From: CAZWBR01 sp964632305
Lineage (GTDB): Bacteria; Bacteroidota; Bacteroidia; Bacteroidales; Prolixibacteraceae
Direction: 5' to 3'
NCBI GenBank assembly: GCA_964632305.1
Contig: CAZWBR010000048.1
Coordinates: 1 to 29,515, forward strand
DNA: 29,515 bases
The notes under the pieces were generated by a model. The model was given only the letters and a program-made list of their open reading frames with translations, searched no databases and was not told the origin of the DNA. The translations under genes and the position numbers were made by a program. Of this stretch, positions 17,207 to 24,020 are shown in pieces. Numbering within the stretch: position 1 is the stretch's first letter; each line of letters starts with the position of its first letter.

Positions 17207-17998
17207 TTATAAGATATCAATTAATTGATGTAAATCGGAGATGATGACGGTGCTGTGCCGACTTTTTGTTGAATTCTGAAAATTGCTCTCTGAAAAGGTG
17301 GGGGGGGTAGCTAAAATAGAGTTCAAATCACGGCCCCTGGCCGAAAAAAATCGGCCAATCCATTCTTTGTCCTCAATTTTGGGATTGAAATACACCTGGT
17401 CAATGCCGAAATTCATCGCCCCTATAATGTCTGCTTCCCAGGAATCGCCGATCATCAGGGTCGATTTTTTACGGGCGTTCATCGATTTGAGGGAATACTC
17501 AAAAATTTCCCTGCGCGGCTTCTGTGCCCCGACCTCCTCCGAGATAAACACCTTTTTGAAATAAGGCCCTAACCCCGAAAATTCGATCTTATCATACTGC
17601 ACTTCCCTGAAACCATTGGTGATAATGGCCATTTCGTATCGGCGGTTTAGATAATCAAGAACTTTAAGAGCGCCATCGACAAGTTTTGTCTTTAAAGGCA
17701 TCTCTGCCAGGTATGTATCATTCAGTCTCTCCCCGAGACCATCCATCGGGGTGCCGTTTTTTTGCAGCGACTCCTCGAAACGCAGGACTCTCAAAATGGC
17801 TTTCGTGATTTTCCCTTCCCGGTAATCGGCCCAAAGGCGGTCATTCACTTCGTGATAGATGGCAAAAAACCGGTCGTAATCCCCGATGATCGGTAGTAAA
17901 CCCATCTTTCCAAGGGCAATGTGCAAGGCATCATACGAGTTGGAATTAAAATCCCAAAGCGTATTGTCCAGATCGAAGAAAAGATGGGTGTATCGCAT
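17207..17998 (-). CDS. yjjG: YjjG-family noncanonical pyrimidine nucleotidase (HAD hydrolase)
   Basis: 263 aa from ATG 17998. The frame is open 20 codons further up, but that stretch runs into a repeat element, and the HAD motif FFDLDNTLWDF belongs at residues 7-17, so I chose the inner start. HAD motif I has Asp9 and Asp11. Motif II is IITNGF, and the motif III/IV region is KPRREIFEYS then GDSWEADIIGAMNFG. YjjG-type enzymes dephosphorylate noncanonical pyrimidine nucleotides such as 5-halo-UMP or dUMP in the cytosol, a house-cleaning role. Family assignment within HAD is by overall pattern. The C-terminal tail (TVIISDLHQLIDIL) is complete. It stands alone. Confidence 0.82.
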   Translation of the reverse strand: MRYTHLFFDLDNTLWDFNSNSYDALHIALGKMGLLPIIGDYDRFFAIYHEVNDRLWADYREGKITKAILRVLRFEESLQKNGTPMDGLGERLNDTYLAEMPLKTKLVDGALKVLDYLNRRYEMAIITNGFREVQYDKIEFSGLGPYFKKVFISEEVGAQKPRREIFEYSLKSMNARKKSTLMIGDSWEADIIGAMNFGIDQVYFNPKIEDKEWIGRFFSARGRDLNSILATPPTFSESNFQNSTKSRHSTVIISDLHQLIDIL

Positions 17999-18052
17999 AA
18001 TTCTTACAGTAATAGTTGAATCGATTGTCCAATCGAAAGCTTTCAGAAATTG

Positions 18053-18321
18053 GTTCAACCCCTTCGGGGCTGAGGTATTATTGGATCTATCTACCGTGGG
18101 TTATCACCCACGGTTATTCAAATTCACCCCTTTCAGGGATTATTCTTTGTGAAATATACCACTTAATAGTTATTCCAATTAATCCCTTTACGGGTTTTGT
18201 TTTTGAAAAAAAGGTCCTTTTTATCGGTCTTTAAAGCTCTGCAAGAGCTTAATCTCAATAACCGTGGGTGTAACCCACGGATAGAACGCTATGGTAAATG
18301 GCAGCCCCGAAGGGGTTGAAC
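18053..18321. repeat. REP-like composite inverted element
   Basis: GTTCAACCCCTTCGGGGCTG (18053-18072) is repeated exactly, inverted, at 18302-18321. Inside each end is a second palindrome of the type CCGTGGGTTA...ACCCACGG (near 18093-18114 and 18261-18280), also in mirror order. The middle carries degenerate forms of CCCTTTCAGGG / CCCTTTACGGG. It fills almost the whole gap between rsmI and the yjjG-like gene, and codes for nothing. Confidence 0.85.
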
Positions 18322-18339
18322 TTCTTTGCTATTCCATCC

Positions 18340-19053
18340 TTACTCATCCTCCTCTTCCGGTTCTTCTGTCTTCCCGGGGGAGTTGTATCCTTCCACCACG
18401 ATCACGATCTCTCCTTTTACGGTCTTCGATTTAAAGTGCTCCAGCACCTCGGCCACCGTCCCTCTAAAGTTTTCCTCATGAAGCTTGCTCAGCTCCCGTG
18501 AGACCGAGACCATTCGTTGCGGTCCAAAGAACTCGCCAAACTGTTCCAGCGTCTTGATCAGCCGGAAGGGCGACTCGTAAAAGATTAAGGTCCGTTTCTC
18601 AGTGGCCAACTCGGTCAGCCGCTTCTGGCGCCCCTTTTTTTGCGGGAGAAATCCTTCAAAGCAAAACTTGTCGCTCGGGAAACCCGAGTTGACCAGCGCC
18701 GGGACAAAAGCTGTCGCCCCTGGCAAACATTCCACTTCGATCCCCTTCTCCAGGCAGGTCCTGGTTAACAGGAACCCGGGATCGGAGATCGAGGGGGTTC
18801 CCGCATCAGAGATCAGGGCAATATTTCCCCCTTCAAGGATCTGGTTGGCGATGGCCGACACCGTTTTATGCTCGTTGAACTTATGGTGCGATACCAGCTT
18901 GGTGGCGATCTCGTAATGACGGAAAAGATTGGACGAGGTCCGGGTATCTTCAGCCAGGACCAGGTTTACCTCTTTCAATATTCTTAACGCCCTTAGTGTG
19001 ATGTCCTCCAGGTTACCTATGGGGGTGGGGACAATATATAGTTTACCTTTCAT
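18340..19053 (-). CDS. rsmI: 16S rRNA (cytidine1402-2'-O)-methyltransferase RsmI
   Basis: 237 aa. N-terminal LYIVPTPIGNLEDITLRAL, then VLAEDTRTSSNLFRHY, the SAM-binding ALISDAGTPSISDPG, CLPGATAFVPALVNSG and IFYESPFRL are the classical RsmI / tetrapyrrole-methylase-fold motifs in order. It methylates the ribose of C1402 in the ribosomal P site using SAM. The acidic C-terminal tail (EEPEEEDE) replaces the C-terminal region of longer homologues. The ATG follows directly on the stop of the upstream gene with no gap, so the two are surely one operon. Confidence 0.95.
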   Translation of the reverse strand: MKGKLYIVPTPIGNLEDITLRALRILKEVNLVLAEDTRTSSNLFRHYEIATKLVSHHKFNEHKTVSAIANQILEGGNIALISDAGTPSISDPGFLLTRTCLEKGIEVECLPGATAFVPALVNSGFPSDKFCFEGFLPQKKGRQKRLTELATEKRTLIFYESPFRLIKTLEQFGEFFGPQRMVSVSRELSKLHEENFRGTVAEVLEHFKSKTVKGEIVIVVEGYNSPGKTEEPEEEDE

Positions 19054-19875
19054 TTAATTGGAATAACGTCGTTTAACCAGATGGAGGAATTTCTCTCCGG
19101 CCTCGCTCTTGCTCCATTTGAAGTTAACCTTCATGAATTCAACCGCCTCTTTTATCGAGGGAAAACTATCCAACTGATCCAGTGTCTCGTTGTAATGGAC
19201 ACTGTCGCCTGCGAAGAGTTCACGGATAAAAAGGAAACGATCGTTCAGTCCGATCCCCTCACGGATGCTCATCAACGGCTTCCCTTCAAACAGATGTTCT
19301 TCCTGTTCCGGGACAAGCAGGTCATGGACCAACTGATGGGCATCGCCAATCGCCTCGCCCAGCGTTCTCGGATGATCTTCCGATAGATTCGTTCCTGGAG
19401 ATGCTTTTCCCTTACGGGTAATGGCCATCTCTTCAGAAATAACCGGCTCATGCTTCACATCTTTAGTCTCCGTCTTCACCTTAACTGGTGCAGGTGCGGT
19501 CGCAAACGTATCAACCACGACTGGTTGAGGTGCCGGCTCTTTTTTTGCGGGCGTTTCTACCTCTTCAGCAGCCATCGGCGGTTCTTCAACCAAATCAATC
19601 AAATCGGCATCTTCCTTTACAATCACCTCTGCCTTGGCAACAACCGGAGCCGCAGCTTTTGCTTCAATAGCCTCGGCGGGTCGCTCCTGATCCTTGGGCG
19701 ATGCCGCTAAGTTTTTCGACAACATCTCAAATTCGGTCACAATCCCTTGTGCCCTGATCAGTGCCACCTCCACCTCTTCCTGTTCCGGTTGACCATCGCT
19801 GATGAGCGAAGCCACTGTTCCATCCAAAAGTTTGAGATCGTCCCTGATCAGCCTGAGCAACACTTTAGTTTCCAT
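19054..19875 (-). CDS. conserved Bacteroidales protein of unknown function
   Basis: 273 aa with three parts. The N-terminal helical region (1-60) is acidic. The Ala/Pro/Glu/Lys-rich linker at about 60-165 looks disordered. The conserved C-terminal domain at about 190-273 contains IGLNDRFLFIRELFAGDSVHYNETLDQLD and a final EFMKVNFKWS...FLHLVKRRY. That C-terminal domain recurs in Bacteroidota hypothetical proteins, but I know no function for it. No signal peptide or membrane helix is seen. It abuts rsmI, so a link to translation or ribosome biology is possible but only by context. Confidence 0.75.
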   Translation of the reverse strand: METKVLLRLIRDDLKLLDGTVASLISDGQPEQEEVEVALIRAQGIVTEFEMLSKNLAASPKDQERPAEAIEAKAAAPVVAKAEVIVKEDADLIDLVEEPPMAAEEVETPAKKEPAPQPVVVDTFATAPAPVKVKTETKDVKHEPVISEEMAITRKGKASPGTNLSEDHPRTLGEAIGDAHQLVHDLLVPEQEEHLFEGKPLMSIREGIGLNDRFLFIRELFAGDSVHYNETLDQLDSFPSIKEAVEFMKVNFKWSKSEAGEKFLHLVKRRYSN

Positions 19876-20103
19876 TCTAATTATCTTTGATCCGTTGATT
19901 TCTTCAGGTAAAAATACAAATTAATGCGGTTAAGCGACGAAAGGAAATAAATTTGGGGAAAAATATCGCGCATTGAATTATAGTTTATCTCAACAGGGTT
20001 TACCCGTAGAGTAAATTTTCTTAGCCCCGGATGGCCGCTTTTTTTATAAAAAGTGACCGGGCGACTGTCGTTGCCGGAAACAAGTCACGCGGTCACTCTG
20101 CTA

Positions 20104-20200
20104 ACTTTCTCCTGTTTTTTTGGCTTGATTGCCAGCCTTGGTCCTGTTTCGGGAAACCGTTCCCGGTTACTTCGGGAAGAGCCGTAGCTGCCGACCGGCG
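20104..20200. repeat. dispersed island repeat, copy 1
   Basis: Shares with copies at 21164-21297 and 23084-23225 an ACTTTCTCCTG-like start, a TCTTGAT-like middle, and a 34-bp core (20144-20177) that is identical to copy 2. The core begins CTGTTTCGGGAAACCG and can fold as AACCG-N4-CGGTT. It lies downstream of the higBA-type genes. The rest of 19876-20269 has no gene. A 9-bp hairpin (GTGTCAACC / GGTTGACAC, 20238-20260) sits just past the higA stop without a U-tract. Confidence 0.8.
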
Positions 20201-20269
20201 GCTGTTGGGAGAGGTTTTTCTAAAGGTTTCTATCCTGGTGTCAACCAGTCCGGTTGACACTAGTGTCGT

Positions 20270-20575
20270 TTATATCTCTACTGACAGTTTCAAGTGCCCG
20301 CCTAATCCTTCATTGATAATCCGCATCAATGTTGATAATCGAATATCACTTGCATTGTTCTCAATGCGGGAAATATAATTTTTTGTCGTCCCGACTTTTT
20401 CTGCAAGCTGTTCCTGAGTCATGTTCTGTTTCTTCCTGGCTTCCTGAATCAGTACTCCGATTTTAAAAGCTTCGAACTCCTGCTCATACTTTTCACGGGT
20501 TGCCGTGCCAGGTTTACCATACTTATTATCAAGATGGTCATCCCATGAAGTCAGATTATTATTTAATTTTTCCAT
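20270..20575 (-). CDS. higA: XRE-type HigA antitoxin
   Basis: 101 aa. A helix-turn-helix of the Cro/CI (XRE) type at about 45-95: LIQEARKKQNMTQEQLAEKVGTTKNYISRIENNASDIRLSTLMRIIN. The N-terminal 40 residues are charged and probably fold with the toxin. It follows the toxin gene and overlaps it by 17 nt, the toxin-first order typical of HigBA. It should neutralise the toxin and repress the operon by binding the inverted repeat at the toxin start. Confidence 0.88.
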   Translation of the reverse strand: MEKLNNNLTSWDDHLDNKYGKPGTATREKYEQEFEAFKIGVLIQEARKKQNMTQEQLAEKVGTTKNYISRIENNASDIRLSTLMRIINEGLGGHLKLSVEI

Positions 20576-20906
20576 CGAAGTATTCCTTTTTTAATCTTTC
20601 AGCTTTTTCAATCTCTTTTTGAGGGGTCTTTTGGCTCTTTTTCTGAAATCCACTCAGAAGAATCACCAGATTACCTTCGTCAAAACAACAAAACACCCTG
20701 AAAATATTACTTCCAACTTGAGTCCTTATCTCCCAAATACCGTCTGATCCGGTTAAATGGTCGAAATAGACTTTCGGTACAATCCTTAATGAACGAACCA
20801 ATCCAATTGTCCAGTCCAACCTATCCTGAACTTTTTTCGGTTGTGCATTATAAAAATCCCAAAAGTGATTTTTATAGACGCTAATCGTTCTTTTAAACTC
20901 ATCCAT
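20559..20906 (-). CDS. higB: HigB / RelE-superfamily toxin (Gp49-like)
   Basis: 115 aa. A RelE-fold mRNA interferase of the phage-derived Gp49 / HigB type: the central DGIWEIRTQVGSNIFRVFCCFDEGNLVILLSGFQKKSQKTPQKEIEKAERLKKEY matches the family's strand-helix pattern and C-terminal basic helix. Such toxins cut mRNA on the ribosome. First gene of the pair, with its own promoter and a palindromic operator over the start codon. It is intact: no frameshift or stop. Confidence 0.88.
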   Translation of the reverse strand: MDEFKRTISVYKNHFWDFYNAQPKKVQDRLDWTIGLVRSLRIVPKVYFDHLTGSDGIWEIRTQVGSNIFRVFCCFDEGNLVILLSGFQKKSQKTPQKEIEKAERLKKEYFDGKIK

Positions 20907-20925
20907 TTCAGTTTAATTCTGAAAT
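20905..20925. promoter_or_regulatory. probable HigA operator
   Basis: Perfect inverted repeat ATTTCAG-N7-CTGAAAT touching the higB start codon and lying just downstream of the -7 element. Its place fits autorepression by the antitoxin. Confidence 0.6.
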
Positions 20926-20932
20926 TGCACCA

Positions 20933-20964
20933 CAAAGTTACCTAATCGGACAACTAAATCCAAA
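20933..20964 (-). promoter_or_regulatory. Bacteroides-type promoter of the higBA pair
   Basis: On the minus strand TTTG (20961-20964), a 20-nt spacer, then TAACTTTG (20933-20940), 27 nt before the higB ATG. Confidence 0.65.
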
Positions 20965-21163
20965 TCCTTTTGATTGTTTTTCTATTGCATGAGCATTTGT
21001 AATTAGGCCATTGATCATCGGAAACCAGTAAAGGATTGCTGGTGATCTGCTGTCTGGTTATTTTGCCAGCCGGCGGATTGAAGTGGGCTAAAATGTTTGT
21101 AACTCCTGCGTTTCGGGATTCGGTTTTTAAGGTAGTACTGCAATATCGGGATTCCAACTCTTG

Positions 21164-21297
21164 GTTGCCTCCGACCTTCGGCCCTCTGGTCGGTTTATTT
21201 TTTTATTGGGACTTTCTCCTGTTGCCCTTTGTCTTGATTCTCTTATCCGAACCTGTTTCGGGAAACCGTTCCCGGTTACTTCGGGAGTAGGGAGCCT
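21164..21297. repeat. dispersed island repeat, copy 2
   Basis: Downstream of the second toxin gene. Its 34-bp core (21253-21286) is identical to that of copy 1. Its left part shares the 18-mer GACCTTCGGCCCTCTGGT (21173-21190) with copy 3 (23098-23115), followed in both by a T-rich tract. CCGACC/GGTCGG can form a stem around it. The adjoining 20965-21163 holds only a doubtful 67-codon frame and looks like more of the same non-coding element. Confidence 0.8.
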
Positions 21298-21316
21298 TCC
21301 CGATTGACAATAGATG

Positions 21317-21616
21317 CTATTTAATTCTCAGATCATCCGGGTTTTGTTTACAATCCCAAAGGGAATGAACAAATATTCTTTCGTTATCGAATTCATAGAA
21401 AAGGATATAATCCTCAACAATCAGTCCCCGCACCGATTCAATTTCTGTCTTAATCCCTATTTCGGGCTGCTTTACAAGGAGGGATAATTCTTTTTGAAAT
21501 CTTTGGTAAAGTTTGACGGAGTAGCTCTTGCTTTTATTTCGTTGAGCGAAATACTCCATTATTTCAAAGAGCCTTAGCTTCGCCTTGTTTGACCAGATTA
21601 TTTTTCGCTTGCCCAT
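21317..21616 (-). CDS. RelE/ParE-family toxin
   Basis: 99 aa. Family pattern: an N-terminal IIWSNKAKLRLFEIMEYFAQRNKSKSYSVKLYQRFQKELSLLVKQPEIGIKTE two-helix hairpin, then strands RGLIVEDYILFYEFDNERIFVHSLWDCKQNPDDL. That C-terminal WD.(K/R)QNP.DL ending is typical of ParE/RelE proteins in Bacteroidota. It may be a gyrase poison (ParE) or an mRNA interferase (RelE), which sequence alone does not decide. It follows and overlaps its antitoxin gene by 19 nt. Confidence 0.85.
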   Translation of the reverse strand: MGKRKIIWSNKAKLRLFEIMEYFAQRNKSKSYSVKLYQRFQKELSLLVKQPEIGIKTEIESVRGLIVEDYILFYEFDNERIFVHSLWDCKQNPDDLRIK

Positions 21617-21834
21617 TTGGCAACATCTTTATTCAGACTCTCCTGGTTACTATATAGCCCTTGCTCTATTTCCTTTTTCGACGCCATGATTTCCATTCTT
21701 TGCTCCGGTGTCAGCGCGAGCACCTCCGTGTCGGTTTTGGCATCAAGAATAGTTTTTATCGCCTTGAGAAAGGAAACATCATTTATCTCGGTAATCCTGT
21801 GAATCAATAGTTTCTTTAATTCGATCGTTGTCAT
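21598..21834 (-). CDS. antitoxin partner of the RelE/ParE-type toxin
   Basis: 78 aa: an N-terminal helix (IELKKLLIHRITEINDVSFLKAIKTILD), then a charged C-terminal region (LTPEQRMEIMASKKEIEQGLYSNQESLNKDVAKWASEK) of the kind that wraps around the toxin. No classical DNA-binding motif is obvious. Identity rests on size and on its overlap with the toxin gene in antitoxin-first order. A TACCTTTG -7-like element lies 20-28 nt before the start (21855-21862) but the -33 partner is poor. Confidence 0.8.
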   Translation of the reverse strand: MTTIELKKLLIHRITEINDVSFLKAIKTILDAKTDTEVLALTPEQRMEIMASKKEIEQGLYSNQESLNKDVAKWASEK

Positions 21835-22125
21835 ACTATTCCTGCGGTTTTCTTCAAAGGTACAAATTATTTCGGGTCAAGGGAAGTGAAGTACCGACAA
21901 TTGGGACCATTGGTAGGGGATATAAAACGTTTAGAAGGTTATTTACAGCGAAAGTTCAAATCCGGCTGGCCGGTCTCCTTTAGCGCTACTTCAGGCGGTT
22001 AATCCCAAATAGCATTTATCCCTTATGATAATCCTCTCAAAGTTCACCGAATATTTTATCGATACTTTGAAAGTAAAATACTGCTTTCATTGCTGAAGGT
22101 GGGCATTCTCCAAATGATTGTATTT
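21835..22125. other. intergenic, no gene seen
   Basis: About 290 bp between the antitoxin and KilA-N genes. It does not hold a clear copy of the island repeat, unlike the other three module ends. A short GGCTGGCCGG patch near 21965 is all I note. Confidence 0.3.
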
Positions 22126-22962
22126 TTATCGTTTGGCGGAGCCCGGAGACAAACGGTTTATGTTTCTGTTGTCAACCAATGATTTCATCTGGGTAATGGC
22201 AATGTTGTTTAATTGCAATAGCCGTTCGGTTTGTTCCAGTCCCTGATGAATCATTACCGCATTAATGCTTTCCATGTTCGAGAGTACGACCAACTGCTCA
22301 AGGGTGGCCTGGTCGCGGATGTTCCCTTCGGTTCCCGGATTCTCCTCCCGCCATTGACGTGCGGTTTTTCCAAATAAAGCCATATTTAAGATATCCGCTT
22401 CGTTGGCGTAAATAATGGATATTTCTTCCCTCGTTAAAAGTTTAGGGATAATATTTTCCTTGATGGCATCGGTGTGAATGCGATAATTAACCTTAGTCAA
22501 CATCCGTTGAAAACTCCATTCAAGCTTTAAGCGGTCATTTTCATCCTCTTTGAGTCGTTGGAATTCTTTTATCAGGTAGATTTGAAATTCAGGACTTAGC
22601 CACATGGCAAAATGAAAGGCGATATCTTTATGGGCATAGGTGCCTCCATATCTTCCGGCTTTTACCAACATCCCGATGGACTGTGTCCGGGTAACCCATT
22701 GCCCTACCGACATAATAAACCGGTTAACCCCTGCCTCCTGTTCAATTACCCCGAATTCGGGGTAATTAAATCCTGGATTATTGATCTTCTCCCAGGTGCC
22801 TAAATATTCCAAGGTATTTTTATTGGTAATCCATTTGCCAATCAGGCTGCTGCCTTCCTGAAGTCCGGCTGTCATATCCGTTAAACTGATAAAGTCGGTA
22901 TCGCTTTCCGAAATAACTGTTATTTCGTTTCCTTCGACAATAATTTTCTTTCCCTTTGTCAT
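22126..22962 (-). CDS. KilA-N domain protein
   Basis: 278 aa. The KilA-N DNA-binding domain at about 20-140 has the signature TDFISLTDMTAGL...LIGKWITNKNTLEYLGTWEKINNPGFN, and later GRYGGTYAHKDIAFHFAMWLSPEFQIYLIKEFQRLK. The C-terminal half is helical and lacks a recognised domain. KilA-N proteins come from phages and large DNA viruses and occur as lone accessory genes in many Bacteroidota. Their bacterial role is unsettled. It is intact and sits between toxin-antitoxin genes and the RT locus, so it is probably part of the same accessory island. Confidence 0.88.
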   Translation of the reverse strand: MTKGKKIIVEGNEITVISESDTDFISLTDMTAGLQEGSSLIGKWITNKNTLEYLGTWEKINNPGFNYPEFGVIEQEAGVNRFIMSVGQWVTRTQSIGMLVKAGRYGGTYAHKDIAFHFAMWLSPEFQIYLIKEFQRLKEDENDRLKLEWSFQRMLTKVNYRIHTDAIKENIIPKLLTREEISIIYANEADILNMALFGKTARQWREENPGTEGNIRDQATLEQLVVLSNMESINAVMIHQGLEQTERLLQLNNIAITQMKSLVDNRNINRLSPGSAKR

Positions 22963-23083
22963 TGTATGATATTTTTATTCCGTGGATTGGCAGTTAATCG
23001 TACAAACAAAAATGACTGGCACAAACCCGATCGTTTGATCTGATAATAAAGGTACATCCCATTTTTTAGTGATCCCAACGATT

Positions 23084-23225
23084 GGTTACCGCAGACTGAC
23101 CTTCGGCCCTCTGGTTGGTTTATTTTTTATTATTGGTACTTTCCCTTGCTGCCCGTCGTCTTGATCGCCTGTCTGAAATCTGTTTCGGGAAACCGCCCCC
23201 GGTTACTTCGGCAAGAGCTGTAGCC
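23084..23225. repeat. dispersed island repeat, copy 3
   Basis: Downstream of the SLATT gene. The 34-bp core (23180-23213) differs from copies 1 and 2 at three positions; two of them fall in the loop of the AACCG/CGGTT hairpin. The 18-mer GACCTTCGGCCCTCTGGT is at 23098-23115. Non-coding; fills most of the 330 bp between the SLATT and KilA-N genes. Confidence 0.8.
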
Positions 23226-23292
23226 ACTGGTTGGCGGAAATAATCGCTGGGCGTTGCACACCTCTTATATTCCGATTTTTTAGGCACTGGAC

Positions 23293-23886
23293 TTATATTA
23301 TAAAAAGTATCAACGGTGAAAGTATTGCAATAATATACAATCCAATTGTCTGAGCATAAAACCGAAATTTAATCTTAATCCAAAATTGTTTAGGATTCTT
23401 TATTTCTTTATATTGATCAACCATGTCTGCTTTAAATGTTAAATAGTCAAGATGAGTATGGTTCTCATATTTGTCTAAAATCTTTAAATAATCTTCACTC
23501 ACCTTAGATAATTCAAATTGACTAGGAGTAACTGAAGTATTTTTCCATATGCACACTTTATCATAAATTTCATCAATCCTTCTACCACACTCATGATGTT
23601 TATCAGCTCTCATTTTGTAATTTCTTGAAGCGATTATTAAGGAAACTACTAGTAAAAGGATTGATAAACAAATCGTTGAATAGGTTATAATTGCATTGCT
23701 GGAAATTAAAGTCCTGTTATGTTCAGGAATTATCACTAGAAGGTTTAATGATATAATGTAAACTGAAATCAGGTTGACTGTAATTGTTGAAAATTTGTCA
23801 TGTAGTTCAAGTCTTCTTGCAGCTACAAACCTTGAACCTTTGGTTTCCCAAAGTTTCTTATACCATCTATTTATTTCTTCATTCAT
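23293..23886 (-). CDS. SLATT-like membrane effector protein
   Basis: 197 aa. An N-terminal amphipathic region (INRWYKKLWETKGSRFVAARRLELHDKFS) leads into two close membrane helices at about 32-53 and 65-86. A long cytosolic helical stretch follows (about 87-175), then a C-terminal hydrophobic segment at about 179-197. This is the layout of SLATT (SMODS and SLOG-associating 2TM effector) proteins; one SLATT subfamily (I recall SLATT_5) is known to sit next to reverse transcriptases. SLATT proteins are thought to form pores that depolarise infected cells. Starts 14 nt after the last U of the candidate RNA, with no Shine-Dalgarno. AT-rich like the RT gene. Family assignment is by topology and neighbour. 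Confidence 0.78.
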   Translation of the reverse strand: MNEEINRWYKKLWETKGSRFVAARRLELHDKFSTITVNLISVYIISLNLLVIIPEHNRTLISSNAIITYSTICLSILLLVVSLIIASRNYKMRADKHHECGRRIDEIYDKVCIWKNTSVTPSQFELSKVSEDYLKILDKYENHTHLDYLTFKADMVDQYKEIKNPKQFWIKIKFRFYAQTIGLYIIAILSPLILFII

Positions 23887-23900
23887 AGTTTTAAAAAAAA

Positions 23901-24014
23901 AGGGGCTACTTGATATAACATAAGTGCAAATTTTCCTTTCGGAAATTCAAACGCATAAAAGCGGTTATTTTACAGATACTTGCAATGCAAGTCCCCTTGC
24001 GGGAAGTAGCCCCT
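23901..24014 (-). ncRNA. candidate structured RNA between the RT and SLATT genes
   Basis: A 114-nt segment closed by a perfect 11-bp stem: AGGGGCTACTT (24014-24004 on the coding strand) with AAGTAGCCCCT (23911-23901), then a run of eight more U (23893-23900). Inside, in minus-strand order: a UCCC/GGGA hairpin (24004-23992), a CUUGC-AUU-GCAAG hairpin (23991-23979), a small CGC/GCG hairpin, and UUUCC-GAAA-GGAAA (23945-23932). The last has a GNRA tetraloop only when read on the minus strand, which supports RNA made in the RT gene's direction. It starts 7 nt past the RT stop. Candidate template or cofactor of the RT. A plain terminator would not need this elaborate interior. Confidence 0.72.
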
Positions 24015-24020
24015 GAGTTT

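Noticed and set aside
20954..21157. 67-codon minus-strand frame between the two toxin-antitoxin pairs
   Set aside because: No family features, and it lies next to the dispersed repeat; reads like translated non-coding repeat.
20104..23225. Integron attC sites between the accessory modules
   Set aside because: The layout is cassette-like, but no RYYYAAC / GTTRRRY core pairs were found at the repeat ends and no integron integrase is in the window.
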